Source: Chloroflexota bacterium (lineage in GTDB: Bacteria > Chloroflexota > Anaerolineae > UBA2200). Taken from it: a DNA stretch of 64,000 nucleotides. How positions within the stretch are numbered: the stretch's first letter is position 1; each line of letters opens with the position of its first letter. Positions 43,337 through 51,055 of this stretch are shown in pieces. The position numbers were made by a program, and so were the translations under genes. The notes under the pieces are model-generated. The model was not told where the DNA came from. It saw nothing but the letters and a program-made list of their open reading frames with translations, and searched no databases. The DNA is taken from the NCBI GenBank assembly GCA_014360755.1, contig JACIWX010000007.1, forward strand, positions 1-64,000, given 5' to 3'.

Positions 43337-43550
43337 CGTAGAATGGAACGGCAAGGTGCCCGGCGGAAGCGGAGAAACCTGGCACTACAAGATCATCTGG
43401 GTAGGGCCAGAGCTCGAGAATAGCCCATATTGGCGAGAGGGAGGATATGCCATCTGGGGCCAGTTTGAAGTGATCTTCTCCCACGGTACAGTGGCAAACG
43501 AGCACTTCTGGGATGCTCACGCCAATCCCGCCGGCTTTGGCGTTCACTAG
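43337..43550 (+). pseudogene. 3' fragment of a secreted-protein-like gene
   Basis: Starting at the border of the preceding repeat, an open frame reads GGSGETWHYKIIWVGPELEN, then YWREGGYAIWGQFEVIFSHG and ANPAGFGVH before a stop at 43550. It lacks a start codon with ribosome site, and its upstream part is replaced by repeat DNA, so it is the orphaned C-terminus of a longer gene. The aromatic-rich style suggests an extracellular protein; I cannot name the family. Confidence 0.55.
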
Positions 43551-43581
43551 ACATTGTAGGGGGCGAACACGAGGTTCGCCC

Positions 43582-44343
43582 CTACGTGCGGGCAATGATC
43601 CACTCGTATACCTTCTGGAAGACGAGTTGGCATTCGCTGTCCACGACCAGTCCATGCCCTGAATGGTGCAACACGAGCAATTCCTTGTCTTCAGAGCCAA
43701 GTCGTTTGTACACCGTCGGCCCACTTTGCGGCGCAATGGCCATATCCCGCGTGGAATAGATGACCAATGCGGGTGTGCGGATGCGCCCCAACTCCGCGCG
43801 CACCACTCGCTGCAAGCGGTATAGCTGGTAGATAGCAGGCACAGGAACGATGTCGTAGGACCAGAAGCGCTTGTAGGCTTCGGGGTCGGTCAAGTCTGAA
43901 TGTTGGGGATCGGTGTCTTTCACCGTCTCCTTGAGGAAATAGCGCAGGACAGGTATCAACCGCATCCGCCAGTCGCGCAGTTGCAACGCCGGGGCAAGCA
44001 GGACGATGCCATCTAGTTCGTGTTGCGTTGCCAAGTGCAATGCCAGCAGCGAGCCCAATGAAAATCCGGCGACAAAGACCTCCGTACACTGCTTCTGCAG
44101 TTCCACAAAGGCAGCCTCCACGGAAGCGTACCAGTCCTGCCAGGTGGTGCGTGCCAGGTCTTCATGGGTTGTGCCATGCCCTGCCAGGAGCGGGCAAGAG
44201 ACAGTCACGCCTCGCTGCGCCAGGTACTCGCCCATCGGGCGCATCTCCGGCGGAGCACCGGTGAAGCCATGGATGAGCAGGCAACCCACCTGCCCGCCAG
44301 GAAAGGAGAAGGGACTGGGGTCGAGCCAGGGGAATTGGGGCAT
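43582..44343 (-). CDS. Carboxylesterase-like alpha/beta hydrolase (Est30 type)
   Basis: A 253-aa hydrolase. The oxyanion region is LLIHGFTGAPPEMRPMGEYLA near 22, the nucleophile Ser is in AGFSLGS near 93, the acid Asp in IYSTRDMAI near 196, and the His in HHSGHGLVVDSE near 226. These match thermostable Est30-like carboxylesterases. The 3' end lies next to a GGGGCGAA hairpin. The 44344-44627 gap upstream is CGCAGAG-type repeat DNA. Confidence 0.92.
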   Translation of the reverse strand: MPQFPWLDPSPFSFPGGQVGCLLIHGFTGAPPEMRPMGEYLAQRGVTVSCPLLAGHGTTHEDLARTTWQDWYASVEAAFVELQKQCTEVFVAGFSLGSLLALHLATQHELDGIVLLAPALQLRDWRMRLIPVLRYFLKETVKDTDPQHSDLTDPEAYKRFWSYDIVPVPAIYQLYRLQRVVRAELGRIRTPALVIYSTRDMAIAPQSGPTVYKRLGSEDKELLVLHHSGHGLVVDSECQLVFQKVYEWIIART

Positions 44344-44369
44344 AATGTATCTCCTCCATGCACGAATGA

Positions 44370-44625
44370 CATTTTACCGCAGAAAACACGGAGAAATCTT
44401 TTACCCTCTGCGTGCTCCGCGCCCTCGGCGGTGAAAGGACCTGACCGCCGAGAACACAGAGGACACGGAGAAATCTTTTACCCTCTGCGTTCTCCGCGCC
44501 CTCTGCGGTGAAAGGACCTGACCACCGAGAACACAGAGGGGACTGCTTGCCACGAAGACACGAAGATTTTGCTCATTAGGCATTGTTCATTGGGATTTCT
44601 CTCCGCGCCCTCTGCGGTGAACCAC
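44370..44625. repeat. CGCAGAG/CACGAAGACAC repeat cluster
   Basis: Three closely spaced units of TTTACC(C/G)TCTGCG...CGCCCTC(G/T)GCGGTGAA, two of them separated by GGACCTGACC(G/A)CCGAGAACACAGAGG. No coding content. Confidence 0.8.
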
Positions 44626-44627
44626 CC

Positions 44628-45509
44628 TCACGAATGGCTGAATGCTTCTATCAAGTGCTGCAATAGATCGCGCAGTTGCCGCACTTCTACCGGCAACAGC
44701 GCAGTCCAGGGAAACATGTAGTAACGGTCTGTGGTGGCGGCGATTTCCTCGCACAGGGCACGTCCGTCAGGGGTAACAATGAGCGTGGGTCCTGATGCAT
44801 CTACCCAATCGCGCGCCTGCAGGCGTGCCACGAAACGGGCATAATCCTGGTGGGAATAGCCGCGCTGCGCGCTGAGCATTGCACTGATCCCATCCACATC
44901 GGAAGCCTCACCACGCCACAAGAGCATCAGCACCTCGATGACGGGGCCATCGAAGCCGTGCCGGCGCCAGGCAGCAACGTGGGCGTCATCGCGAAAGTAG
45001 AGCAGGTCTGTCAGGTACTGGTCAATAAGCGCCATGGGTGCAGCATCGGCAGGAGGAGCCAGGCGCCGACTGCCCTGCAAGCGCGTCTTGTCCGGCGGAG
45101 GGGGTGCTGCCAGTGCTGTCTGCACGATGCGCGATAGCAGGTGGGCAAGCCGCTGCAGATCCCGGGCGGGAAGCGGGGAGTGCGCGGCAAGAAATGCACG
45201 CTCTTGTTCGACACGCGCTTCGATAAAATCCACCGCTCTATCAGTCAAAAAGTACTCTTGCTCGTTCAGGGCTTGCAGCAAGCCCTTCTCCAGCAAGATG
45301 TCTAGTTGTGCCCGGATCAGCGTGGGAGAGGTATAAGGCAGCCACTCCGCCAGCGAATCAACGCTGGGTGGAGGTTCGCACAGGTAGGCAGCCTGCAATA
45401 CATCCCATTCGGCTGGCTGTAGCCCGGCGTGATAGAGCCATTCCGCCCGGTCATTCAGGCGGGGCAAAGCGGCAAAGGCATCCTGCACCAGTGCAAACCA
45501 ATCTTCCAT
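44628..45509 (-). CDS. SCO6745/SalK-like helix-turn-helix protein
   Basis: A 293-aa largely helical protein. Two winged-helix-like regions are suggested: residues about 30-95 (EWDVLQAAYLCEPPPSVDSLAEWLP, LDILLEKGLLQ) and about 185-260 (IEVLMLLWRGEASDV, ARLQARDWVDA, VTPDGRALCEEIAATTDRY). The second resembles the SCO6745/SalK family seen in actinobacteria, whose function is unclear. It is encoded 26 bases downstream of the tatB-like gene on the same strand. Treat the family label as tentative. Confidence 0.7.
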   Translation of the reverse strand: MEDWFALVQDAFAALPRLNDRAEWLYHAGLQPAEWDVLQAAYLCEPPPSVDSLAEWLPYTSPTLIRAQLDILLEKGLLQALNEQEYFLTDRAVDFIEARVEQERAFLAAHSPLPARDLQRLAHLLSRIVQTALAAPPPPDKTRLQGSRRLAPPADAAPMALIDQYLTDLLYFRDDAHVAAWRRHGFDGPVIEVLMLLWRGEASDVDGISAMLSAQRGYSHQDYARFVARLQARDWVDASGPTLIVTPDGRALCEEIAATTDRYYMFPWTALLPVEVRQLRDLLQHLIEAFSHS

Positions 45510-45535
45510 GCCGACTCCACCGCGTCACCTGGTAA

Positions 45536-45961
45536 TTACCCCGCAGGCGTTTCTTCGTGCGGAAGACCTTCCGGCGCAGGCACCTGGGGGGCGGATGCAG
45601 TCTCTTCGCTCGCTTCGCTGGCAGTACCTCCTGTTTCATCTGCCACAGGAGATGGCGTGGTGGCCTCTGCGGGTTCCTGGGCTTCTTCTGGCGCCGCTGC
45701 AGGCGCTTTCTCTGGAGCGCTTTCTGCGACCGCTTCCTCTGCGGCTGCCACGGCTTCTTTCTTCACTTCTTCCAGCGCGGTCTGGGTGCTCTCCATCTCC
45801 TTGCGCAGTTCTGTCGTCAGATCCTCAGAAGCGCGCCGGAACTCGGTGATGGCTCTGCCAAGGTCTCTGGCGATCTCCGGCAAACGCCGTGGGCCAAAGA
45901 TGAGCAAAGCCAAGATGAGGATGAAGAGCAACTCCATGGGACCGATATTGAACAGGTTCAC
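45536..45961 (-). CDS. tatB: Twin-arginine translocase subunit TatB-like
   Basis: A 141-aa protein with one N-terminal membrane helix ([18 protein letters not shown]), the amphipathic hinge [20 protein letters not shown] and a long acidic/Ala/Pro tail, which is the TatB plan. The start is GTG at 45961, overlapping the tatA stop as GTGA. No tatC is in the window. It likely serves the Tat-signal proteins encoded upstream at 51-57 kb. Confidence 0.9.
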   Translation of the reverse strand: MNLFNIGPMELLFILILALLIFGPRRLPEIARDLGRAITEFRRASEDLTTELRKEMESTQTALEEVKKEAVAAAEEAVAESAPEKAPAAAPEEAQEPAEATTPSPVADETGGTASEASEETASAPQVPAPEGLPHEETPAG

Positions 45962-46122
45962 TGCTTCTTTTCCTTCGCTTCCTCTTCTGGTCTCGTCGCT
46001 TCGCGGAACTCGCGAATGGCTCTGCCCAAGGCAGCGCCAACTTCAGGCAATTTTCCTACACCAAAAATGAGCACCACAATCACGAGAATGATCAGCAATT
46101 CTGGTACACCAATACGAGGCAC
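45958..46122 (-). CDS. tatA: Twin-arginine translocase subunit TatA
   Basis: A 54-aa TatA: membrane helix [38 protein letters not shown] with the conserved FG before the amphipathic helix, then a charged tail. The GTG at 46122 follows AGGAGG by 4 bases, which decides the start over the longer reading to 46143. Confidence 0.92.
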   Translation of the reverse strand: MPRIGVPELLIILVIVVLIFGVGKLPEVGAALGRAIREFREATRPEEEAKEKKQ

Positions 46123-46219
46123 TGTTCCTCCTTTCCTCAGCAATTAGCCCCTGTTCACACAAGGGGAATTTGGCTGCGCATTGCTTGTTCCCATTATACT
46201 GCTGAATCCTCAGAAGTCA

Positions 46220-46250
46220 ACCTCCCGCGGGTTGGGAACTCGCGGGAGGT
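46220..46250. terminator. Hairpin downstream of the coiled-coil gene
   Basis: ACCTCCCGCGGGTT (46220-46233) pairs with AACTCGCGGGAGGT (46237-46250) with one mismatch and a 3-base loop. On the plus strand it is followed by CGCTTTTTCT. It is a sister of 46601-46633 and 58553-58589. Confidence 0.65.
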
Positions 46251-46286
46251 CGCTTTTTCTCAAACACAAGAATGGCAAGCGGTTGT

Positions 46287-46577
46287 TCAGCTTCTCTTCT
46301 CGCTCTGTGCCTGTAAATACCGATCTAACGCTTCGAGATAGCTGTCCAATTGCGCCGTGTGTTCCTCCATCGTAAGCAGATGCTGATCCATCGCTGCGAC
46401 ATGGCGGTCCAGTTTCTCCATGTGTTCCTGCAACTTGAGCAGATGCTGATCCAGCGCTGCCACATGATTCTCCAGTTTCCCTTCGTGCCGTTCCATAACG
46501 GTACAATGGTAGAGCAACACCACCAGTTCAAAAAAAACCACCGCCAAAACCAGTGTTTCCATTATATCCCTCACCAT
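46287..46577 (-). CDS. Small membrane-anchored coiled-coil protein
   Basis: A 96-aa protein: one N-terminal membrane helix (METLVLAVVFFELVVLLYHC) and then about 60 residues of regular 14-residue repeats (ALDQHLLKLQEHMEKLDRHV, AMDQHLLTMEEHTAQLDSYL) with His at fixed positions, predicting a coiled coil. The start is set at 46577 by GGGAG. Function unknown. It is bracketed on both sides by related GC-rich hairpins. Confidence 0.75.
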   Translation of the reverse strand: MVRDIMETLVLAVVFFELVVLLYHCTVMERHEGKLENHVAALDQHLLKLQEHMEKLDRHVAAMDQHLLTMEEHTAQLDSYLEALDRYLQAQSEKRS

Positions 46578-46600
46578 ATTGGTCTCCCAAATTATTAATG

Positions 46601-46633
46601 AACCTCCCGCAGGTTGGGAACCTGCGGGAGGTT
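46601..46633 (-). terminator. 15-bp hairpin ending the redox operon
   Basis: AACCTCCCGCAGGTT (46601-46615) pairs perfectly with AACCTGCGGGAGGTT (46619-46633). It lies 11 bases after the stop of the fusion gene on the minus strand and is followed by an AT-rich stretch without a clean T-run. Confidence 0.65.
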
Positions 46634-46644
46634 GAGCAGATGTG

Positions 46645-48642
46645 TTATGTACGGGGGACAGCGCCTGGGGCATGCACGCGGATCGCTGCCTCGTCCTTCA
46701 CCGGGCAGACAAACTCGCACGTGCCGCAGCCGATGCAAACGTCCGGATTGACAATGGGATACTTGCCCTTCCTGCCTGGCACATTACCCTGTACCAATGC
46801 CCCTTTTACCGGGCATTTTTGCACGCAGAGCAAACAGCGGATGCATTTGTCGAAATCCACTACGGCGGTGCCAATCTTGGCTTTGCGTTTCTCTTCCAGC
46901 GATAGTTTGGGAATGGCTTGTGTCGGACAGACCTGCCCACAGGCATTGCAGTCATAGTCACAGTTGCCGATGCGTGGGATGAGCAAGGGCGACCAGATGG
47001 ATTCCAAGCCAGCCTCAAACAGTGCCAGATGCAGGGCATTGTTCGGGCAGACCTTGACGCACTGGCCGCAGCGGATGCAGCGGCTGAGGAACTCGTCCTC
47101 TTTCGCCCCAGGTGGACGGAGTTGGTAGGGGTACTTGCTCTTGAGCATATCTGATTTGAGCAGGGCTGCACCGCCCACGCCGACCACCAACGAAGCCAAC
47201 ATCTGCCGCCGCGAGGGGTCGTAACGGTAGCCAAAACCGGGCTTGGGCTGCGGGCCGAACTTGGTGGCATCTGCCGGACAGACACCCAAGCAATCCAGGC
47301 ACATGAGGCACTCGCCCGGGTCGCTGCTCAAATCTGCATAGGAGATGGTATCCATGGGACAGCTCGGGACGCAGCGTCCCCATTCCAGGCAGATCTTCTT
47401 ATCCACATAGCGTTTGATCCAAGAGAACTTGGATAGGAAAGCCACCCATGCCCCCAAGGGGCAGAGATAGCGGCACCAGAAGCGCTTGGCGAACAGGTTC
47501 AGCACGAGCACAATGACCAGGGGTATCACCAACACCGGATGCACTAAGGGCCGCAAGGGGACCGCTGCCGCCCGTTCCTTGGTCGTCAGCCCCTGGGGTA
47601 TGACCACTGGCGCCTGTTTCTGCAGGATCGCCGGGTAGATCGTCCCCGCCAGCGGACGGACAAAGATCGTGATGGGGTCTAGCCACATCAGAGCCAGGCT
47701 TCCCAGCAATGCCGCTGCGATGAAGGCAAAGAGCAAGAAATACTTGACCTGGCGCAATTTGTCCGGGATGCGTGGGTTCCTATTGGGGCCATACAGGTTC
47801 AGCACGGTTCCCAGAGGACAGATCCAACCACACCAGACCCTGCCGAGCAAGAGCGTGACGACAATGGTGACCAAGCCCGGGATCATGTTGGCGATCAGTT
47901 TCTTCGAACCAAGCATGGAAACGAACGCCATAAGTGGATCAAAGCGGCTGAAAAGGTTGATCGGCAGTGCTTCCACTCCCTGACGCGTGGTGTTCCAGAC
48001 CAGGTACAGGAACAGCGCCAGCAATCCCAATTGCACCACTTGCCGCAGCCGTACCCACAATCCCCCCACGCCCTTGACTTGGATGCCAGGCACATGAGCA
48101 ATGGCGCCAGTCGGGCAATAGGGAATGCACTTGCCACAGGTGGCGCACTCTGGAGATGGCTGGTCAAACGGTGTGCTCACTTTGCGCGCCTGACTGCGGT
48201 CCACCAAACCAATGACGTTTTTGTGGGCGACCTCATCACAAGCGCGCACACAGAGCCCACAGAGGATGCAATCTTCTTCCGGATGGTCCGTAGGGAAGCT
48301 AGGCTTCTCGATGCCGTATTGTTTCGCCAAAAGTTGCAAGGGCCGCACATTGGGACACCGCGACAGCAAGAGGTCAATCATCATCTTGCGCGTATTTGTC
48401 GCCGCGGGAGAATCAGTCTTGACCTCCATACCCTCTTCCACTGGGTAATCACAGGAAGTACTCACCACGGAGCGCCCTTTGCGGTTGACCTCTACCACGC
48501 AGACGCGGCAAGCGCCATACGGCTTGAGGTCTGGATGGCTGCACAGGGTAGGGATTTCGATGCCTACCTTTCGGGCTGCCTCCAGGATAGTTGTTCCTTC
48601 CTCAACCTGTACTTTTTGCCCATTAATCGTGAGTTCTACCAT
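46645..48642 (-). CDS. NuoG-head / NapH / NapG triple-fusion iron-sulfur membrane protein
   Basis: A 665-aa protein of three modules. Residues 1-215: a NuoG/HndD-type head with a [2Fe-2S] loop (CSHPDLKPYGACRVC) and two [4Fe-4S] motifs (CILCGLCVRAC, CATCGKCIPYC). Residues about 220-470: four membrane helices with the NapH-type CGWICP (near 272) and CRYLCP (near 390), then CVPSC and CLMCLDCLGVC. Residues about 475-665: an internal SRRQMLASLVVGVGGAALL segment resembling a Tat signal, then four ferredoxin motifs as in NapG/MauM (CIRCGQC, CNACGQVC, CIRCLLC, CIGCGTC). No catalytic NuoG domain. The ATG at 48642 follows AGGAGA. It lies 11 bases after the nuoF-like stop; predicted to wire NADH electrons across the membrane. 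Confidence 0.88.
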   Translation of the reverse strand: MVELTINGQKVQVEEGTTILEAARKVGIEIPTLCSHPDLKPYGACRVCVVEVNRKGRSVVSTSCDYPVEEGMEVKTDSPAATNTRKMMIDLLLSRCPNVRPLQLLAKQYGIEKPSFPTDHPEEDCILCGLCVRACDEVAHKNVIGLVDRSQARKVSTPFDQPSPECATCGKCIPYCPTGAIAHVPGIQVKGVGGLWVRLRQVVQLGLLALFLYLVWNTTRQGVEALPINLFSRFDPLMAFVSMLGSKKLIANMIPGLVTIVVTLLLGRVWCGWICPLGTVLNLYGPNRNPRIPDKLRQVKYFLLFAFIAAALLGSLALMWLDPITIFVRPLAGTIYPAILQKQAPVVIPQGLTTKERAAAVPLRPLVHPVLVIPLVIVLVLNLFAKRFWCRYLCPLGAWVAFLSKFSWIKRYVDKKICLEWGRCVPSCPMDTISYADLSSDPGECLMCLDCLGVCPADATKFGPQPKPGFGYRYDPSRRQMLASLVVGVGGAALLKSDMLKSKYPYQLRPPGAKEDEFLSRCIRCGQCVKVCPNNALHLALFEAGLESIWSPLLIPRIGNCDYDCNACGQVCPTQAIPKLSLEEKRKAKIGTAVVDFDKCIRCLLCVQKCPVKGALVQGNVPGRKGKYPIVNPDVCIGCGTCEFVCPVKDEAAIRVHAPGAVPRT

Positions 48643-48653
48643 GTTGCTGTCTC

Positions 48654-50507
48654 CTATTCTACCTTGATGGCGTTGAATCTGCAGACTTCGCGACAGATTC
48701 CGCAGCGGATGCACTTGTTAGGATCAATGTGGTGGACCTGCTTCTTCTCGCCGGTGATGGCTCCCTGCGGGCAATTGCGCAGGCAGACGCCACAGCCCGT
48801 GCAATTCTCAGCGATGACGGAGAAGGTAATCAGGTCCTTGCAAACCGCTGCCGGACAACGCTTATCGCGGATATGCGCTTCATACTCATCCCGGAAGTAG
48901 CGGATGGTGCTCAGCACGGGATTGGGTGCCATGCGGCCCAGGGCACAGAGCGACCCAGCGATCATCGCTTCACCTATTTCCTGCAGCCGCTCGACATCCC
49001 CTTCCTGGCCCTTCCCATGCACGATGCGTTCCAGGATTTCGTACATGCGTCGGCTTCCCTCGCGGCATGCCGTGCACTTGCCGCAGGATTCCTCCATGGT
49101 AAAGTGCAGGAAGTAGCGTGCCACGTCCACCATGCAGGTATCCTCATCCATGACGATGAGGCCTCCTGAACCCATGATGGAGCCGGCTTCTGTCAGGGCT
49201 TCGTAATCCACAGGCAGGTCGAGCAAACGCTCCGGGATGCAACCGCCGGACGGCCCGCCAGTCTGCACTGCCTTGCACTTCTTACCGCTGGAGATGCCGC
49301 CGCCAATGTCGAACACGAGGTGGCGCAACGTAGCACCCATCGGCACTTCCACTAAGCCGGTATTGTTGACCTTGCCCACCAGGGAAAAGACCATCGTCCC
49401 TTTGCTTGTCGCCGTACCCATCTGAGCGAACCAATCCGCACCGTTGTTGATGATATAGGGCACAGACGCCCAGGTTTTGACGTTGTTCAGGACTGTGGGG
49501 CGATCCCACAGCCCTTTTTCAGTGGCGTGGATGCGTTTCGCCCGTGGTTCGCCGGCATAGCCCTCGATGGAGCGCATCAGGGCACTGGATTCGCCACAGA
49601 CGAAAGCGCCTGCTCCGCGATGCACCTTGAAGGTGAAGTCAAAACCGGACCCGAGGATATTTTTCCCCAGCAAGCCATATGCTTCCGCCTGCTCGATGGC
49701 GCGGGTGATGTTTTCTACCGCCAGGGGGTATTCATGGCGGATGTAGATAAAGCCCTCGTGCGCACCTACGGCGTAGGCGCCGATGATGATGCCTTCGAGG
49801 ATGCTGTGCGGGTTTCCTTCGACCAGGCTGCGGTCTTGGTAGGCACCTGGGTCGCCCTCGTCAGCATTGCAGATAACATACTTGACATCCCCGTCAGCCC
49901 GACGGCATTCTTCCCACTTGCGTCCTGTAGGGAATCCTGCTCCGCCCCGGCCACGCAAGCCAGAGCGCTTGATCTCCTCGATGACCTGTTCCGGGGTCAT
50001 TTCGAAGAGGGCTTTGCACAGTGCCTGATACCCGCCAATGGCGATATAATCTTCGATTTTGGTGGGGATAATCAAGCCATTGTACTTCATCAAGACGCGT
50101 TTTTGCTCGCGATAGAAGGGGACATCTGGTTCATGGACAACCGGTTGTCCGGTCACTGGGTCTACATACAGTTTTCGCTCCACGGGATTCCCCTTCACGA
50201 GCGTCTCGGAGACGATGTCCGGGACGTCCTCTGCCGTCACCCCCTGGTAAAAGATCTGCTGGGGGTAGACAACGACCAAAGGACCTCGTTCGCAGAAGCC
50301 GTGGCAACCGGTCATCTTGAGGTCCACCTTATCCTGCAAGCCCTGCTTCTTCAGCTCACGTCCCAAGGCGGCAGTGACCTCTTTTGCGCCCAAAGCCCGG
50401 CAACCTGTTCCCCCGCACACGGTAATGCAAGGCTTGGACGGCTCCCAGCTCGCAAGCACAGACTGGCGCCACTCCTCAAACTCGGCGCGCGATGTTAGCC
50501 TAGGCAT
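48654..50507 (-). CDS. NuoF-like NADH-binding flavoprotein (HndC type)
   Basis: A 617-aa subunit. It has an N-terminal thioredoxin-like [2Fe-2S] domain (CGGTGCRALG, TGCHGFC), the FMN/NADH domain (GRGGAGFPTGRKWEECR near 182, GAGAFVCGESSALMRSIEG near 300), an SLBB region, the cluster motif ESCGKCTACREGS near 472, and a C-terminal 2x[4Fe-4S] ferredoxin (CTGCGVC, CIRCGIC). This layout is that of NADP/NAD-reducing hydrogenase and HndC-type subunits. It oxidises NADH and feeds iron-sulfur clusters. Its ATG overlaps the nuoE-like stop by 8 bases. No hydrogenase catalytic subunit is present nearby. Confidence 0.95.
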   Translation of the reverse strand: MPRLTSRAEFEEWRQSVLASWEPSKPCITVCGGTGCRALGAKEVTAALGRELKKQGLQDKVDLKMTGCHGFCERGPLVVVYPQQIFYQGVTAEDVPDIVSETLVKGNPVERKLYVDPVTGQPVVHEPDVPFYREQKRVLMKYNGLIIPTKIEDYIAIGGYQALCKALFEMTPEQVIEEIKRSGLRGRGGAGFPTGRKWEECRRADGDVKYVICNADEGDPGAYQDRSLVEGNPHSILEGIIIGAYAVGAHEGFIYIRHEYPLAVENITRAIEQAEAYGLLGKNILGSGFDFTFKVHRGAGAFVCGESSALMRSIEGYAGEPRAKRIHATEKGLWDRPTVLNNVKTWASVPYIINNGADWFAQMGTATSKGTMVFSLVGKVNNTGLVEVPMGATLRHLVFDIGGGISSGKKCKAVQTGGPSGGCIPERLLDLPVDYEALTEAGSIMGSGGLIVMDEDTCMVDVARYFLHFTMEESCGKCTACREGSRRMYEILERIVHGKGQEGDVERLQEIGEAMIAGSLCALGRMAPNPVLSTIRYFRDEYEAHIRDKRCPAAVCKDLITFSVIAENCTGCGVCLRNCPQGAITGEKKQVHHIDPNKCIRCGICREVCRFNAIKVE

Positions 50508-50979
50508 TGGCAGCAACCTCCTCTTCCATGTATTTCTGGAGCACGCGCTCCACTTTGCTAGCAGCCATCTTGCCGTAGTACTGGCCATCCACCACCATCA
50601 CGGGACCCAGGGCGCAGCAGCCCAGGCAGTTGACAGTATCAAAACTGAAGCGCCTGTCCTTGGTCGTCTCACCGGGCTTGACGCCGAGCAAACGTCCCAC
50701 CTGATCGGCGATGGCGACGCCGCCGCGCACGTGACATGCGGTTCCCAAACAGACGGTGATAGAATGCTTGCCGCGAGGCTCCAGGCTGAAAGCCTTGTAG
50801 AACTTGGCCACCTGGTAAACCTGTATCAGGGGTAAGTTCATTTTCTGTGCAATGCGCTCCAAGGCTTCTCGTGGCAAGTAGTTGTACTCGCTCTGGATAT
50901 CCTGCAGCATCGCAGTGAGAGCACGCTGTTCTGCTCCATGCTTCTCGATGACGGCATCCACCTTGTTCACATCGAACAT
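50500..50979 (-). CDS. NuoE-like [2Fe-2S] subunit
   Basis: A 159-aa thioredoxin-like ferredoxin with the four-Cys pattern CLGTACHV near 78 and CLGCCALGP near 118, and the helical N-terminus (LTAMLQDIQSEYNYLPREALERIAQ) of NuoE/HndA proteins. It pairs with the NuoF-like subunit. AGGAGGAAAAAAGAGC precedes ATG 50979. Confidence 0.95.
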   Translation of the reverse strand: MFDVNKVDAVIEKHGAEQRALTAMLQDIQSEYNYLPREALERIAQKMNLPLIQVYQVAKFYKAFSLEPRGKHSITVCLGTACHVRGGVAIADQVGRLLGVKPGETTKDRRFSFDTVNCLGCCALGPVMVVDGQYYGKMAASKVERVLQKYMEEEVAANA

Positions 50980-51055
50980 GCTCTTTTTTCCTCCTTGTCA
51001 ATGTAAATAGTCGCGTTCAAGATATGCGGCTTGTTGAAAAGCAATTGGGATAGTA

